A stretch of 19,520 nt of DNA. Source: Nocardioides sp. GTDB taxonomy: Bacteria; Actinomycetota; Actinomycetes; Propionibacteriales; Nocardioidaceae. The notes below the pieces were generated by a model, which saw nothing but the letters and a program-made list of their open reading frames with translations, was not told where the DNA came from and made no database searches. The stretch covers positions 13,861 through 33,380 of the forward strand of contig DOWL01000181.1 of NCBI GenBank assembly GCA_003519585.1, in the 5' to 3' direction. Shown here in pieces: positions 1-7,952 of this stretch; position 1 is the stretch's first letter; every line of letters begins with the position of its first letter. The translations under genes were made by a program, and so were the position numbers.

Positions 1-1
1 A

Positions 2-646
2 GCGATGGCCGCCGCCCCGTCCGCGCTGGCCGAGCGGTCACCGGCGAGGAACGCCGAGCTGATCCGCGCCGAGCTTCGTCGTCACGTGATCTCCTGGCTC
101 CTGGGCGAGTCGCCGTTCCGAGGCCGGAACGCCGTCGGGGCCGAAGAGCCGGACATCGAGGTCGACGAGGCGATCGACACCGCCGCCGCGATCCAGTTCC
201 TGGAGCAGAGCCTGGAGTGGTCCAACCTCAGCTACGTCTGCTACCCGTACTACTGGGCCGACCGCGATCGCTGGCCGGACCTGATGGACCTCGAGACGGC
301 AGATCCCGCACTCGGCGACTTCCTACGCGCCGGTTCGGTACGGGTGGTGGTCCCGGCTCGGCTCGGCTTCACCTGCGCGGTCACGCACTGGTTGACCTGG
401 CGCCAGCCGTGGCTGGGCGGTGCCTTGGCACCTCTGCCCGGCGACGACCTCTATGTGTCGGTGGCCCGAGAGATCCAGGACCAACTCGTGCCGCCGGCCG
501 ACGGCGTACCGGGGGAGAGCTGGGAGGTAGCGCTGCCCACGACCCTGCAGTGGCTCGACGAGTCCGTCCTACCCCGCAACGAGCTCGGCCGGCTGGGCGA
601 AGCTCCGCACGAGCCGGCGGACCCGCTGCTGCCCGATCCCGCCTAG
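2..646 (+). CDS. Hypothetical protein, probably C-terminal part of a longer protein (5' end outside window)
   Basis: The reading frame is open to the left edge. The first ATG in the window is at position 5, but nothing resembling a ribosome binding site can be seen before it, so I treat this as the C-terminal part of a longer protein. About 213 residues are visible. They contain an aromatic block (SNLSYVCYPYYWADRDRW, about residues 74-91) followed by a compact hydrophobic stretch (FLRAGSVRVVVPARLGF, about 106-122). There is no signal peptide or clear membrane span, and the tail is acidic and proline-rich. I do not recognise a named family. From memory, similar aromatic and RVVVP blocks occur near the C-terminus of large uncharacterised proteins in actinobacteria and myxobacteria; I cannot verify that here. 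The next gene starts 15 nt after this stop on the same strand, so the two are probably co-transcribed. Confidence 0.6.
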   Translation, partial: AMAAAPSALAERSPARNAELIRAELRRHVISWLLGESPFRGRNAVGAEEPDIEVDEAIDTAAAIQFLEQSLEWSNLSYVCYPYYWADRDRWPDLMDLETADPALGDFLRAGSVRVVVPARLGFTCAVTHWLTWRQPWLGGALAPLPGDDLYVSVAREIQDQLVPPADGVPGESWEVALPTTLQWLDESVLPRNELGRLGEAPHEPADPLLPDPA

Positions 647-661
647 GCTCTGTCGACCGCG

Positions 662-2182
662 ATGACCGAGATCGCCGACTTCGTCGTCCTCGAAGGTGGC
701 GCCGTGGCCGCGCCAGTCGCGGCGGACGGTGCGCCGACCCTCACGGTCGACCTCACCCTCGGCGGTGCGGAGGCGCGACCCATCCGGCTTCCGGTCACCG
801 AGGCTGCGGTCGGTCAGCTCGTGGACGTGCTGCACCGGCTTGGCGGACAGCAGCTGGTCGCCGAACTCGGCCACGCACTGGACGACCTCGTCCGGGACAG
901 CCCGCGTTTCGCCGACGCGACCCTCGCCAGCCAGGCGATCCGGTTGCTGGAGCAGGCATCGGTGACCCTGCGCGGGGAGTCGATCACCTATCTGGAGGCG
1001 CTGGACACCTCGCTTCGTCGGGCCTTCGAGCGCGACCTCACCTCGGCTATGGCGGAGCTCAGGCCGGAGCGGTTCGGCATGGAGATCGATCAGGACGCGA
1101 AGGTCACCGTCCCGGGTCGATCGAAGGAGGAGCCGGACGAGCCCACCGACTACGAGGTGTTGCGCGACTTCGTCCAGGCCCTCGACGCCCTGCGCCGGCT
1201 GGTGAAGCAGTGGGCCTTTCCCATTCCGAAGAACGCCGCACAGGCGCGACGACAGTTCGAGCAGAGCGCGCTCGGACCGTTCACAGAGCTGCTGGACGCT
1301 GCGACTCAGTGGCGACCGGCCATGGTGGTGCTCGGTCCGCGCCTGCTGAAGGAGCTCGAAGGCCAGAGCCGCCGCGACATCGGCACCTGGGCCGACGAGG
1401 ACAGCACCTCCACCCCGCTGGACACGATCATCCAGGACACGCTGGTCGAGGCGTTCCTCGAGCTGCGCGAGGAGCAGCCGGCCTATCGGGACACCGTGCT
1501 CAAGGAGGCCGACAAAGCCCTCGGCGTGGCGCGGTCGATGGTGGGGCGCTATTGGGAGGAGACGCCGGGCGCGGCCATGGGGCGGCGCCACCCGCTGTGC
1601 CGGCACGCCTTCGTGCTGCAGGCGGCCGTCGAGGAGCAGGGCTACCGACCCGGCGACCATGGGTACGCCGTCGCGGTGGAAGCCGGGGACGCCGCGACGT
1701 CAGAGCAGGGTCGCGAGCGGAGGGCCGCGGCCGAACTCGACCGGATGCTGGGCTGGTCCGCCCTCGGGTTCGGCGTCCTCGCGCTGGTCCCTGTCGTCGG
1801 ACAGCTCGCGCTCGTGGCCGCGATCGCCGTGAGCGCGATCACGGCGGTCGAACACGCGGGGGAGTACTTCGAGACCAGGAACGCGGCCCGCGGGTTGGGT
1901 CACCAGGCGCCCCGCTATCGGGTGGCGCAACCCGACGCCCTCGGCCTGCTGCTCGACGTACTGTCCTTGACGTCGGACATCGCCCTTCCCGTGGTCGGCA
2001 AGCTCCTCGGCGCGACCGTTCTGAAGCCGGCCACGCGGGCCCTGGCTGCGGCGCGGGTCGGTACTGCCCTGCACCTCGGCGGCTTGGCTACCGACGTCGC
2101 CGGCGTCGCGCTCAGCGTCAACGCGGCATTGGTCGAGCGCGAGCTCGAGCGAGTCGGGCTGCTTCCGGTGGAGGGGAGATGA
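662..2182 (+). CDS. Hypothetical 506-residue protein with hydrophobic C-terminal third
   Basis: The first ~350 residues are soluble and rich in Asp, Glu, Arg and Leu, with predicted long helices. The last third is strongly hydrophobic: about residues 363-397 (LGWSALGFGVLALVPVVG and onward), 425-455 and 466-490, each rich in Ala, Gly, Val and Leu. This resembles membrane-inserting or pre-toxin segments seen in secreted polymorphic toxins and in injection-system cargo, but I recognise no named domain, so the role is inference. There is no N-terminal signal peptide. The ATG at 662 follows the previous stop by 15 nt, and its stop overlaps the next start by 4 nt (ATGA), which implies translational coupling. 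It could be a structural or loading partner of the toxin-like protein encoded next, or itself a membrane-active effector. Confidence 0.7.
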   Translation: MTEIADFVVLEGGAVAAPVAADGAPTLTVDLTLGGAEARPIRLPVTEAAVGQLVDVLHRLGGQQLVAELGHALDDLVRDSPRFADATLASQAIRLLEQASVTLRGESITYLEALDTSLRRAFERDLTSAMAELRPERFGMEIDQDAKVTVPGRSKEEPDEPTDYEVLRDFVQALDALRRLVKQWAFPIPKNAAQARRQFEQSALGPFTELLDAATQWRPAMVVLGPRLLKELEGQSRRDIGTWADEDSTSTPLDTIIQDTLVEAFLELREEQPAYRDTVLKEADKALGVARSMVGRYWEETPGAAMGRRHPLCRHAFVLQAAVEEQGYRPGDHGYAVAVEAGDAATSEQGRERRAAAELDRMLGWSALGFGVLALVPVVGQLALVAAIAVSAITAVEHAGEYFETRNAARGLGHQAPRYRVAQPDALGLLLDVLSLTSDIALPVVGKLLGATVLKPATRALAAARVGTALHLGGLATDVAGVALSVNAALVERELERVGLLPVEGR

Positions 2183-3513
2183 GCAAGTTCACCGACGGCT
2201 TTACCGCCTCGGCGAAGAAGTCCGCCGGTCACGTGCCCGTACCTGCCGCCAAGATCGGGCCGGAGCCGCCCAAGAAGCACGGCGGCAACCTCCCGCCCGC
2301 CAGCGCCGTACCGTCCGGCGCGGAGCTGCCCGTACTGGCCAGGCCGTTCCTCGACCGTGCCGGTCTCGAGCGATCGCTGGAGCGAGCCGGCCTCGAAGCG
2401 CCGCCTGGCACTGCGGCCAAGCTGATCCATACGGCAGAGGAGCGGCTCGCGGGCCGCACCCTCAACGCCCTCAGTGATGCTGAGCGTGAGGCGTTGGGCG
2501 ACGTACTGCGCCAGGAGCTGGCCCGGACCTGTCCCGGTGCCGAGCTGCGGCAGAAGCAGCTGCGTGAGGCGGCGCGACAGGGTCAGTTCCTCGAGCTGGG
2601 CCGCGACGAGATCGCGACCACTACCGTGCCGGGCGGCGTCTGGATCTTCTGGTGGTCGCCCTCGAGCAAGGGGCCGACGATCCTCGGCGAGTCCTTCGTC
2701 CCGCGGAAGCCCGGCACGCCGGTGCCTGCTGCGCGGCCGAGCCCCACGCAAGCCGGGCTCAAGGGATCGCCCCGGTGGCGGACGAGCTCGGGCAAGGTCT
2801 CCACCACCCCGCCTCCGCTCCCGAAGAAGGCCGTCGTCGCGGCCAGCGGGCTCAGCCCGGATGCTCTGGACGCGATGCCGGACCTCGTCTTCGACGAGCT
2901 CCGCCGGGCCCGAGCAGCAGCGCTCGAGGCCGCCGAGAAGGAGTTCAAGGCGACTCCGCTGCGCGCGAAGCCAGGTTTGCGGCGCGCGGGTGAGCGGATC
3001 GCGACCATCGAGCAGTTCGCACCCAAGGTTCCCGGTGGCGAGTGGGACGAGCTGACCGTCGTACGCGGCAGGACCGGGCCCGAGGTCGAGCGGATGGCCT
3101 CGCACGAGCTCGACAAGGTCCTGCCCCCGCAGCGGGACCTGCCGCCGGAGATGCAGGGGATGGCCAGGCTCCATGTCTTCGGTCCCATCTTCGGCGACGA
3201 GACCCTCGCTGGTCTGGCCTACGGCCCCCACCAGGCCGCGAACCTGTTCCAGAAGGACACCGCCGAGGCGTTCGCCCGGTGGGACGCCAAGCGAGCCAAT
3301 GGGCTCAACATCAAGGCGGGAATGCCCGTCAAGGTCAGCCAGTATGTGAAGCACCGCCGGGTCGGAGGGAGGAAGCTGCCGTTCGTGAAGACCGTGCGCT
3401 ACGACTTCACCCTTGAGTCCGGGCAGATCCTCACTGCCGTCATCGACATCCCGGACACCATGTGGAAGGTGCCACCGACGGGCAAGGTGGACTTCTTCGT
3501 GCTGCCGCCGTGA
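2179..3513 (+). CDS. Putative polymorphic-toxin-like effector (444 residues)
   Basis: I chose the ATG at 2179 because it overlaps the preceding stop as ATGA and has a GAGGGGA purine run just upstream. The same frame is open much further upstream, but only as the shadow of the first two genes. Layout: a Lys/Pro-rich basic N-terminus (1-45), a helical charged region (about 55-140), a short Trp-rich segment (VWIFWWS, 154-160), a Pro/Ser/Lys-rich linker (175-217), another helical region (225-280) and a compact C-terminal domain (about 305-444). That last domain holds MARLHVFGPIFGDETLAGLAYGP-type residues at 328-350 and a beta-rich end. Overall the architecture is that of a polymorphic toxin or injection-system cargo. 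The C-terminal block reminds me of the domain called polymorphic toxin type 4, but this is recalled, not searched. No obvious immunity gene follows: the next gene is convergent and encodes a transporter. Confidence 0.65.
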   Translation: MSKFTDGFTASAKKSAGHVPVPAAKIGPEPPKKHGGNLPPASAVPSGAELPVLARPFLDRAGLERSLERAGLEAPPGTAAKLIHTAEERLAGRTLNALSDAEREALGDVLRQELARTCPGAELRQKQLREAARQGQFLELGRDEIATTTVPGGVWIFWWSPSSKGPTILGESFVPRKPGTPVPAARPSPTQAGLKGSPRWRTSSGKVSTTPPPLPKKAVVAASGLSPDALDAMPDLVFDELRRARAAALEAAEKEFKATPLRAKPGLRRAGERIATIEQFAPKVPGGEWDELTVVRGRTGPEVERMASHELDKVLPPQRDLPPEMQGMARLHVFGPIFGDETLAGLAYGPHQAANLFQKDTAEAFARWDAKRANGLNIKAGMPVKVSQYVKHRRVGGRKLPFVKTVRYDFTLESGQILTAVIDIPDTMWKVPPTGKVDFFVLPP

Positions 3514-3529
3514 GCGCTCCACTGAGCCT

Positions 3530-4474
3530 TCACTGAGGCGCCGGCTCGGCCGGGCGAAGGCCGAGCGACGCGATGGCGGCCACGATCAGCACCGCGCCGA
3601 TCGCTCCGGTGACGGTGAGCTGCTCGCCGAGCACCAGGACGGCGATCGCGACCGCAGTGACCGGCTCGAGCAGGGTGGCCACGACCGCGGTGCGGCTCGG
3701 GGTGGTCCGCAGCCCGGCGTAGAGCAGCACGTACGCCAGCGCCATCGTGCCGACGCCGAGGTAGACCATCAGCAGCCAGGAGACCGGGTCGGTCGTCGTG
3801 ACTGCCTCACCCCGGCTGCCGGCGACGAACGCACCGGTCGTGACCAGCACGACGGCGGCGACTGTCATCGTCACCGCCGCCACCGTGAGACCGTCGTGCT
3901 CGTTGAGCGGACCGACCAGCTCGGCCGACAGGCCGTACGCCGTACCGGAGGCGACGGCGGTCACGATGCCCAGGACGGGGTGTGGAGCGTCGGAGCCGCC
4001 ACCGGCGAGGCTGATGAGCAACAGCCCGACGAGCGCGGCGGCCAACGTGACCAACTCGCTCGCGGGTGGTGGGCGGCGCTCGCGAGCGACCCGCACCAGT
4101 TGCAGCATGACCGGCGCCCAGCCGAGCGCCACGACGGTGGCCACGCTGACTCCCACCGAGACGACCGCCACGAAGAACAGCACCATGAAGGTCGCCGTGA
4201 GCACGCCCACGCCCACCGCCCGGCGTGGGTGCTCCGACAGCAGTTGCCGACACTGTCTGCCCCGGCGGGTCAGGAGCACCGCCAGGCCCAGAGCGGCCAC
4301 GGCGGCCAGCGACCGGTACGCGCCGACCACCCACACCGAGAGCCCCGATCGGTCGTCGACGACGTCCACCGCCGGGCCGATGGTCCCCCAGATCACACCT
4401 GCGATGCAGACGAGCGTCAGCCCACGCCAGGCCGCCGACGTGTCCGTCTCGCCGGTGGTGTCGTGGGAGGGCAC
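3530..4474 (-). CDS. EamA/DMT-family transporter
   Basis: A 314-residue integral membrane protein made almost entirely of hydrophobic segments, about ten in all, in two related halves as expected for the EamA (drug/metabolite transporter) fold. Typical family blocks are the first segment with VIWGTIGPA near the N-terminus and the last segments with PSRTAVVATLLEPVTAVAIAVLVLGEQL near the C-terminus, including the conserved Glu-Pro and Gly-Glu. Family members export metabolites, amino acids or drugs from the cytoplasm; the substrate cannot be read from sequence. The frame stays open far upstream, over the antisense of the endonuclease gene. I placed the start at the GTG at 4474, shortly before the first hydrophobic segment; no good ribosome binding site supports it, so the start is uncertain. 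It converges on the toxin-like gene with only 16 bp between the stops. Confidence 0.85.
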   Translation of the reverse strand: MPSHDTTGETDTSAAWRGLTLVCIAGVIWGTIGPAVDVVDDRSGLSVWVVGAYRSLAAVAALGLAVLLTRRGRQCRQLLSEHPRRAVGVGVLTATFMVLFFVAVVSVGVSVATVVALGWAPVMLQLVRVARERRPPPASELVTLAAALVGLLLISLAGGGSDAPHPVLGIVTAVASGTAYGLSAELVGPLNEHDGLTVAAVTMTVAAVVLVTTGAFVAGSRGEAVTTTDPVSWLLMVYLGVGTMALAYVLLYAGLRTTPSRTAVVATLLEPVTAVAIAVLVLGEQLTVTGAIGAVLIVAAIASLGLRPAEPAPQ

Positions 4475-4530
4475 CGGTCGAGTCTGGAGCACACTCGCGC
4501 CGCACTCGGCGCCGGGAGCCGTGGTGGGGT

Positions 4531-4593
4531 GCGGCAACCCGATCCCCGAGTGTCTGACGCCGCCCAAAGGCAGGCTGGGTATCGGGTTGCCGC
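4531..4593. repeat. 13-bp perfect inverted repeat with 37-bp spacer
   Basis: GCGGCAACCCGAT at 4531-4543 is the exact reverse complement of ATCGGGTTGCCGC at 4581-4593. Arms this long and perfect separated by 37 bp could fold as a stem in RNA or serve as a paired protein-binding site upstream of the transporter gene. Its function is unknown. Confidence 0.6.
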
Positions 4594-4614
4594 CGAGCCA
4601 TGGCTGCGGTCGTC

Positions 4615-4664
4615 CGGTGGTTGAGCCCGAAGGCGCGCTGGCGCGTTCGGTGTCGAAACCACCG
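4615..4664. repeat. REP-like palindromic element
   Basis: Outer arms CGGTGGTT (4615-4622) and AACCACCG (4657-4664) are perfectly complementary. Inside them CCGAA (4627-4631) pairs with TTCGG (4646-4650), and a GCGC-rich core fills the centre. The pattern GGTNGTTGAGC...GTGTCGAAACCACC resembles dispersed intergenic palindromes that I remember from Nocardioides-type genomes. Whether it is repeated elsewhere in this genome cannot be seen from one window. Confidence 0.55.
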
Positions 4665-4813
4665 CAGCAAAGGCACCCGCTCGACCACCACCGCGACACT
4701 GCTTGCAGCAGTGCGCGGACAGCCGACACCGCGTGCACGTAAGTCCGGAAACCCTTGTGCAGAACAGGTTCCGACCACCATCGACTGTCGGCGCCGGGTG
4801 CTTGGATTGAGTC

Positions 4814-6127
4814 ATGTCCAAGCCGCCCACCGCGTTCGCCGACGTCGAAGATTTCGACGCCGCGCAGACACTGGCGGCGGCCGAACAAGCGGTCCGCGAC
4901 CGGCGCGCCCTCGAAGCCCACGAGGTGAAGCTCGGGCTGCGCTGGGCCGACCTCCACGCCACCCAGCCTCACGAGCCGGAGCGGTCGGTGCGTGGTGGGG
5001 TGAAGCTGGTCCAGCTCGGCGGCGAGGGGACCCCGAAGGTGCAGGACCTCGCGATCTGCGAACTCGCCATCGCCCGCAGCCAACACACCCACGCCACCCG
5101 AGCCTTCCTGGCCGACGCCCTGGACCTGCGGCACCGGCTCCCGGAGCTGTACGCCAGGTTCCGTAACGGCGAGGTGGATCTGTGGGTGGCCCGGAAGGTC
5201 GCGTCGATGACCCGCAAACTCGGCCCCGGTGCTGCGGGGTTGGTCGACCGGGCCGTCACTCCCGCCGTACACCAAGGACCCGGCCGGGTCCTGTCGATCA
5301 CCGAGGCGAAGGTCATCGAGGCCGACACCGCCCAAGCGGCGGCCGAACGCGAGGAGGGCCGCCGCAAGCGGTACGTCGCGATCACCCCGACCGACGTGGA
5401 GACCGGGCTCCGCACCCTGATCGCCGCCGTGGTGCCGGCGGACGCGGTGTGGCTCGACGCCCAGGTCGAACGCGTCGCCGACGCCCTCGACGCCCGCCGC
5501 GACCTGATCCCCGACCTCCCCGAGAACGCCAGCCGCGACGAACTCCGCTCCGCCGCCCTCGGCTGGCTGGCCCACCCCGAAGACGTCCAAGCACTCCTCG
5601 CCGGAGAAGAACAACCACGGGGGAACGGCGCGACCACCCGCAACGCCGTCGTCTACGTCCACCTGCACCAGGCCGCCCTCGAAGGCGCGGCAGCGGTCGC
5701 GCGGGTTGAGGGACTCGGGCCTCAGTTGGTCGAGGAGCTGGCCGGGCTGCTGGGCCACGCCCGGGTCACGGTGGCGCCGGTGATCGATCTGGCCGACCAG
5801 GCCTCGGTCAATGGCTACGAGCACCCTCAGAAAGTCCGCGAACGCACTCTCCTCCGCACGATCGGGGATGTCTTCCCCCACGCATCAGCGATCAGCAGAA
5901 ACGTGGACTTCGACCACCCCGATCCGTACAAACCGAACGGACCACCCGGCCAGACCGGAGACCACAACGCGGCGCCACTGGGGCGTCGACATCATCGAGC
6001 CAAGACTCATCTCAACTACCGAGTCAGGCAACTCGGACCCGGGACCTACCTGTGGCGAACACCCCACGGGCTCTACCGACTTGTCGATCCGACCGGCACC
6101 TACCGGCTCGATACCGGCCAGTCGTAG
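4814..6127 (+). CDS. DUF222/HNH endonuclease-domain protein (13E12 repeat family)
   Basis: A 437-residue protein. The N-terminal ~300 residues are helical and match the DUF222 layout common in actinobacterial 13E12-repeat proteins (AxxARxFLADALDLRHRLPEL near 95-112, VDLWVARKVA at 121-130). The C-terminus carries the HNH-type end: DFDHPDPY (D367, H368), GDHNAAPLGRRHHRAKTH (N385, H393/H394) and the usual YLWRTPHGLYRLVDPTG tail. The Cys pairs that bind structural zinc in many relatives are absent, so the domain may be a Cys-free variant or weakly active. Family members are presumed DNA endonucleases of unknown biological role, usually present in several copies per genome. The gene ends 28 nt inside the convergent acetyltransferase gene. 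The ATG at 4814 is the first in frame after the repeat-bearing spacer. Confidence 0.88.
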   Translation: MSKPPTAFADVEDFDAAQTLAAAEQAVRDRRALEAHEVKLGLRWADLHATQPHEPERSVRGGVKLVQLGGEGTPKVQDLAICELAIARSQHTHATRAFLADALDLRHRLPELYARFRNGEVDLWVARKVASMTRKLGPGAAGLVDRAVTPAVHQGPGRVLSITEAKVIEADTAQAAAEREEGRRKRYVAITPTDVETGLRTLIAAVVPADAVWLDAQVERVADALDARRDLIPDLPENASRDELRSAALGWLAHPEDVQALLAGEEQPRGNGATTRNAVVYVHLHQAALEGAAAVARVEGLGPQLVEELAGLLGHARVTVAPVIDLADQASVNGYEHPQKVRERTLLRTIGDVFPHASAISRNVDFDHPDPYKPNGPPGQTGDHNAAPLGRRHHRAKTHLNYRVRQLGPGTYLWRTPHGLYRLVDPTGTYRLDTGQS

Positions 6128-6702
6128 CGCTCGAAGACCCGCCCCGACACCTCGAGGCGCTCGACGTACGCGGTGTCGAACTTCCCCACGACGGCGTGCG
6201 ACGCCGCGTTGTCACCGTGCACGAGCGACATGACGCGCCCGAAAGAACGCTCCTTCTGCGCATAGTCGAAGACCGCCGCTGCGGCCTCGGTGGCGTATCC
6301 CTGACCCCAGTGGCCCTTCGCGAACGTGTAGCCCAGCTCGGGCACGCACTCCAGTTCGGCCCCTGGCGGAGCGTAGGCACTGAAGAACCAGCCTTTCCGC
6401 AGCTGCCCCGATGTCGCCGACCGCTCGATGGCCGCATCGCTCAGACCACACCGTCCTAGGCGAACGCCGTCGGACTTGCGCACAACCATGAGCTGTCCCA
6501 GCTCCGCAGTGGCGTAGCTCGCGACTGTGTCGTCGAACCACTGATCAGTCTCGGCAGCAGATCGTGGCTTTCCGGTGCCGATGTACCTCGCCACCTCTTC
6601 GTCGGCATGCAGCGCTACGAGGAAATCGAGGTCACTCGCGTGCAGTCGCCTCAGCAGCAAGCGATCGGATTCGATGGCGTATGTGCCGGCCAAGATGGTC
6701 AT
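6100..6702 (-). CDS. GNAT-family N-acetyltransferase (RimJ/RimL type)
   Basis: A 200-residue protein starting MTILAGTYAIESDRLLLRRL, the typical first strand of RimJ/RimL-like acetyltransferases. The acetyl-CoA-binding motif A is seen as ELGYTFAKGHWGQGYATEA (122-140, with the Q/GxGxA loop GQGYA at 133-137). Motif B follows in HGDNAASHAV (162-171), with the Asn that usually contacts the cofactor at 165. It would transfer acetyl from acetyl-CoA to an amine, such as a protein N-terminus, antibiotic or small metabolite; the substrate is not predictable. The frame is open further upstream, but the ATG at 6702 has a GGGAG ribosome binding site (about 6711-6715) and matches the family start. It overlaps the 3' end of the convergent HNH gene by 28 bp. 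It lies downstream of the DUF695-like gene on the same strand, 86 bp apart. Confidence 0.85.
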   Translation of the reverse strand: MTILAGTYAIESDRLLLRRLHASDLDFLVALHADEEVARYIGTGKPRSAAETDQWFDDTVASYATAELGQLMVVRKSDGVRLGRCGLSDAAIERSATSGQLRKGWFFSAYAPPGAELECVPELGYTFAKGHWGQGYATEAAAAVFDYAQKERSFGRVMSLVHGDNAASHAVVGKFDTAYVERLEVSGRVFERYDWPVSSR

Positions 6703-6788
6703 CCAAGTGCTCCCGTGGGTTGCCAGATGTTGATCGCACGGCGCAATGACAGTCGCGTAAGCGCCGAGTGCATGGCTGTTTCGAGCGA

Positions 6789-7835
6789 CTACGCGAGGTG
6801 ACGGACGGCCTGCCACCCGGGGTCATGCGCCGTCACGACGCGGACGGTGCCGTCTGGCCATCCAGTGACCGCGCCCGCCACGACCTCGGCACCCGAGGAG
6901 GTCGAGTCAACGTAGTAGTGGAGTGTCCGCACGCCAGCGGACGTCTCGGAAGCGACGAGCGTCCCACTGCCCCCGAGCCGGTTGCTCAGATGATCCTCGA
7001 AGGAGCGGAGAGCTTCGAGCGCTGGTTCGCTCGGGAAACCATGGTCGGTCCGGTCCACGTAGGGGACCGTGACCATGACGTGGTTGTCGTGCTGAGCGGC
7101 GATGGTCGGGTAGAGCGGCACTAGTGCCAGGGCCAAGAGCGGGCCCTTCGGGCCATCGCCCTGCAGTAGTTGCCAGGTGGGGCTGCCGTCCTCGTTCAGG
7201 TGTGCTGCCCGGTGCGCCGCAACCAGGTCGGCCAGCTTGCCGAGCGGAACGCCTTGATCAGGCGGCTCGGTCGAGACCTCGATGGTTCCGAGCCACGTCT
7301 CGACCACGTCCTCGCCGACGGCATTGTCGAGAGCCAAGAACGCGATCTGCTGCCGGTCCTGCTCGGCGAGCGGGCTCAGGACGTCGTGATGCATCACGAC
7401 GCCGAGCCGGCTGCCGGCCGGCTGTGTCTGCACGATGATCTCGCCGAGCGCGACAGTGCGTCCGCCGACGTCGAGAGTCAGGTCGTCGAGGTTGGAGCTG
7501 GGCTGACGGGCATCGGCGTACTCCCACTCCGCTGAGGGCGGCGGAGCCGCGCGGAGCCAGCGACGGGCTACCGCCCGCAGCTCGGGGTTGCCTTCCGGGC
7601 TGATGACCAATAAGTGCGCGGACGTAGCACCGGGACCCAACTCCCAGGCCAGGCCAGCGCGCATTCCCCTCACGTGAGTGGATATGTCGTTGACCACCCG
7701 TTGTGGCTCGCGGTCGGCAACCGCTCGCGCAGTCTCGGTGGCGCCGGTTGCCTGCCACCAGGTCCAGAATGCGTCGATGGCTGCGGCTTCGCCGTCATCG
7801 CCATGGGGCTTCTGCCTGCGCCGGAACAACGGCAT
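6789..7835 (-). CDS. DUF695-like protein (348 residues)
   Basis: Starts MPLFRRRQKP at the ATG at 7835; the open frame continues 29 codons upstream into a Cys/Arg-rich stretch that looks non-coding. The N-terminal ~240 residues contain a conserved-looking block (AFWTWWQATGA near 20-30) and an AELGP/LLVISPEGNPEL-type segment found in proteins of unknown function. The C-terminal ~95 residues fit the DUF695 pattern: a strand with VMVTVPYVDRTDHGFP, a helix, then a strand with VRTLHYYVD, and a DPGW motif near the end (HDPGWQAV). No catalytic residues, signal peptide or membrane segment can be named. It is soluble and probably cytoplasmic; function unknown. The upstream ribosome binding site is weak. 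It lies back to back in the same direction with the GNAT gene downstream and the SDR gene upstream, separated from the latter by 117 bp. Confidence 0.75.
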   Translation of the reverse strand: MPLFRRRQKPHGDDGEAAAIDAFWTWWQATGATETARAVADREPQRVVNDISTHVRGMRAGLAWELGPGATSAHLLVISPEGNPELRAVARRWLRAAPPPSAEWEYADARQPSSNLDDLTLDVGGRTVALGEIIVQTQPAGSRLGVVMHHDVLSPLAEQDRQQIAFLALDNAVGEDVVETWLGTIEVSTEPPDQGVPLGKLADLVAAHRAAHLNEDGSPTWQLLQGDGPKGPLLALALVPLYPTIAAQHDNHVMVTVPYVDRTDHGFPSEPALEALRSFEDHLSNRLGGSGTLVASETSAGVRTLHYYVDSTSSGAEVVAGAVTGWPDGTVRVVTAHDPGWQAVRHLA

Positions 7836-7952
7836 GTCAGATCGCTCGGGTGAGTAGGTTTGGCAGCACTGCTCGTGTCTACAGGCGCAACGTGATGACC
7901 GACCATGACGGACCGCGCACACTTGAGCGCCCGGGCGGTAGGCGCACCACAG

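Larger units (their letters stand above)
4475..4813. other. Gene-free divergent region between transporter and HNH gene
   Basis: This 339-bp stretch lies between the likely start of the transporter (minus strand) and the start of the endonuclease gene (plus strand). I see no convincing coding sequence in it. It carries two separate inverted repeats, listed individually, and must hold the promoters of both flanking genes, but I cannot identify reliable -35/-10 boxes. Confidence 0.6.

Noticed and set aside
217..2178. Long plus-strand open frame in front of the toxin-like gene, joining it to an Arg/Gly/Pro-rich N-terminal part
   Set aside because: The Arg/Gly/Pro-rich sequence is the shifted-frame shadow of the two real genes; only the part from 2179 looks like protein.
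1915..3522. 535-codon minus-strand open frame over the toxin-like gene
   Set aside because: Arg-rich, without domain character, and antisense to the more convincing plus-strand gene.
4475..5881. Minus-strand extension of the transporter frame by more than 450 codons
   Set aside because: It is antisense to the DUF222/HNH gene and lacks transmembrane character; high-GC DNA often leaves such frames open.
7836..7922. N-terminal Cys/Arg-rich extension of the DUF695-like protein
   Set aside because: The ATG at 7835 begins a normal sequence, and the extension has no family character or ribosome site.
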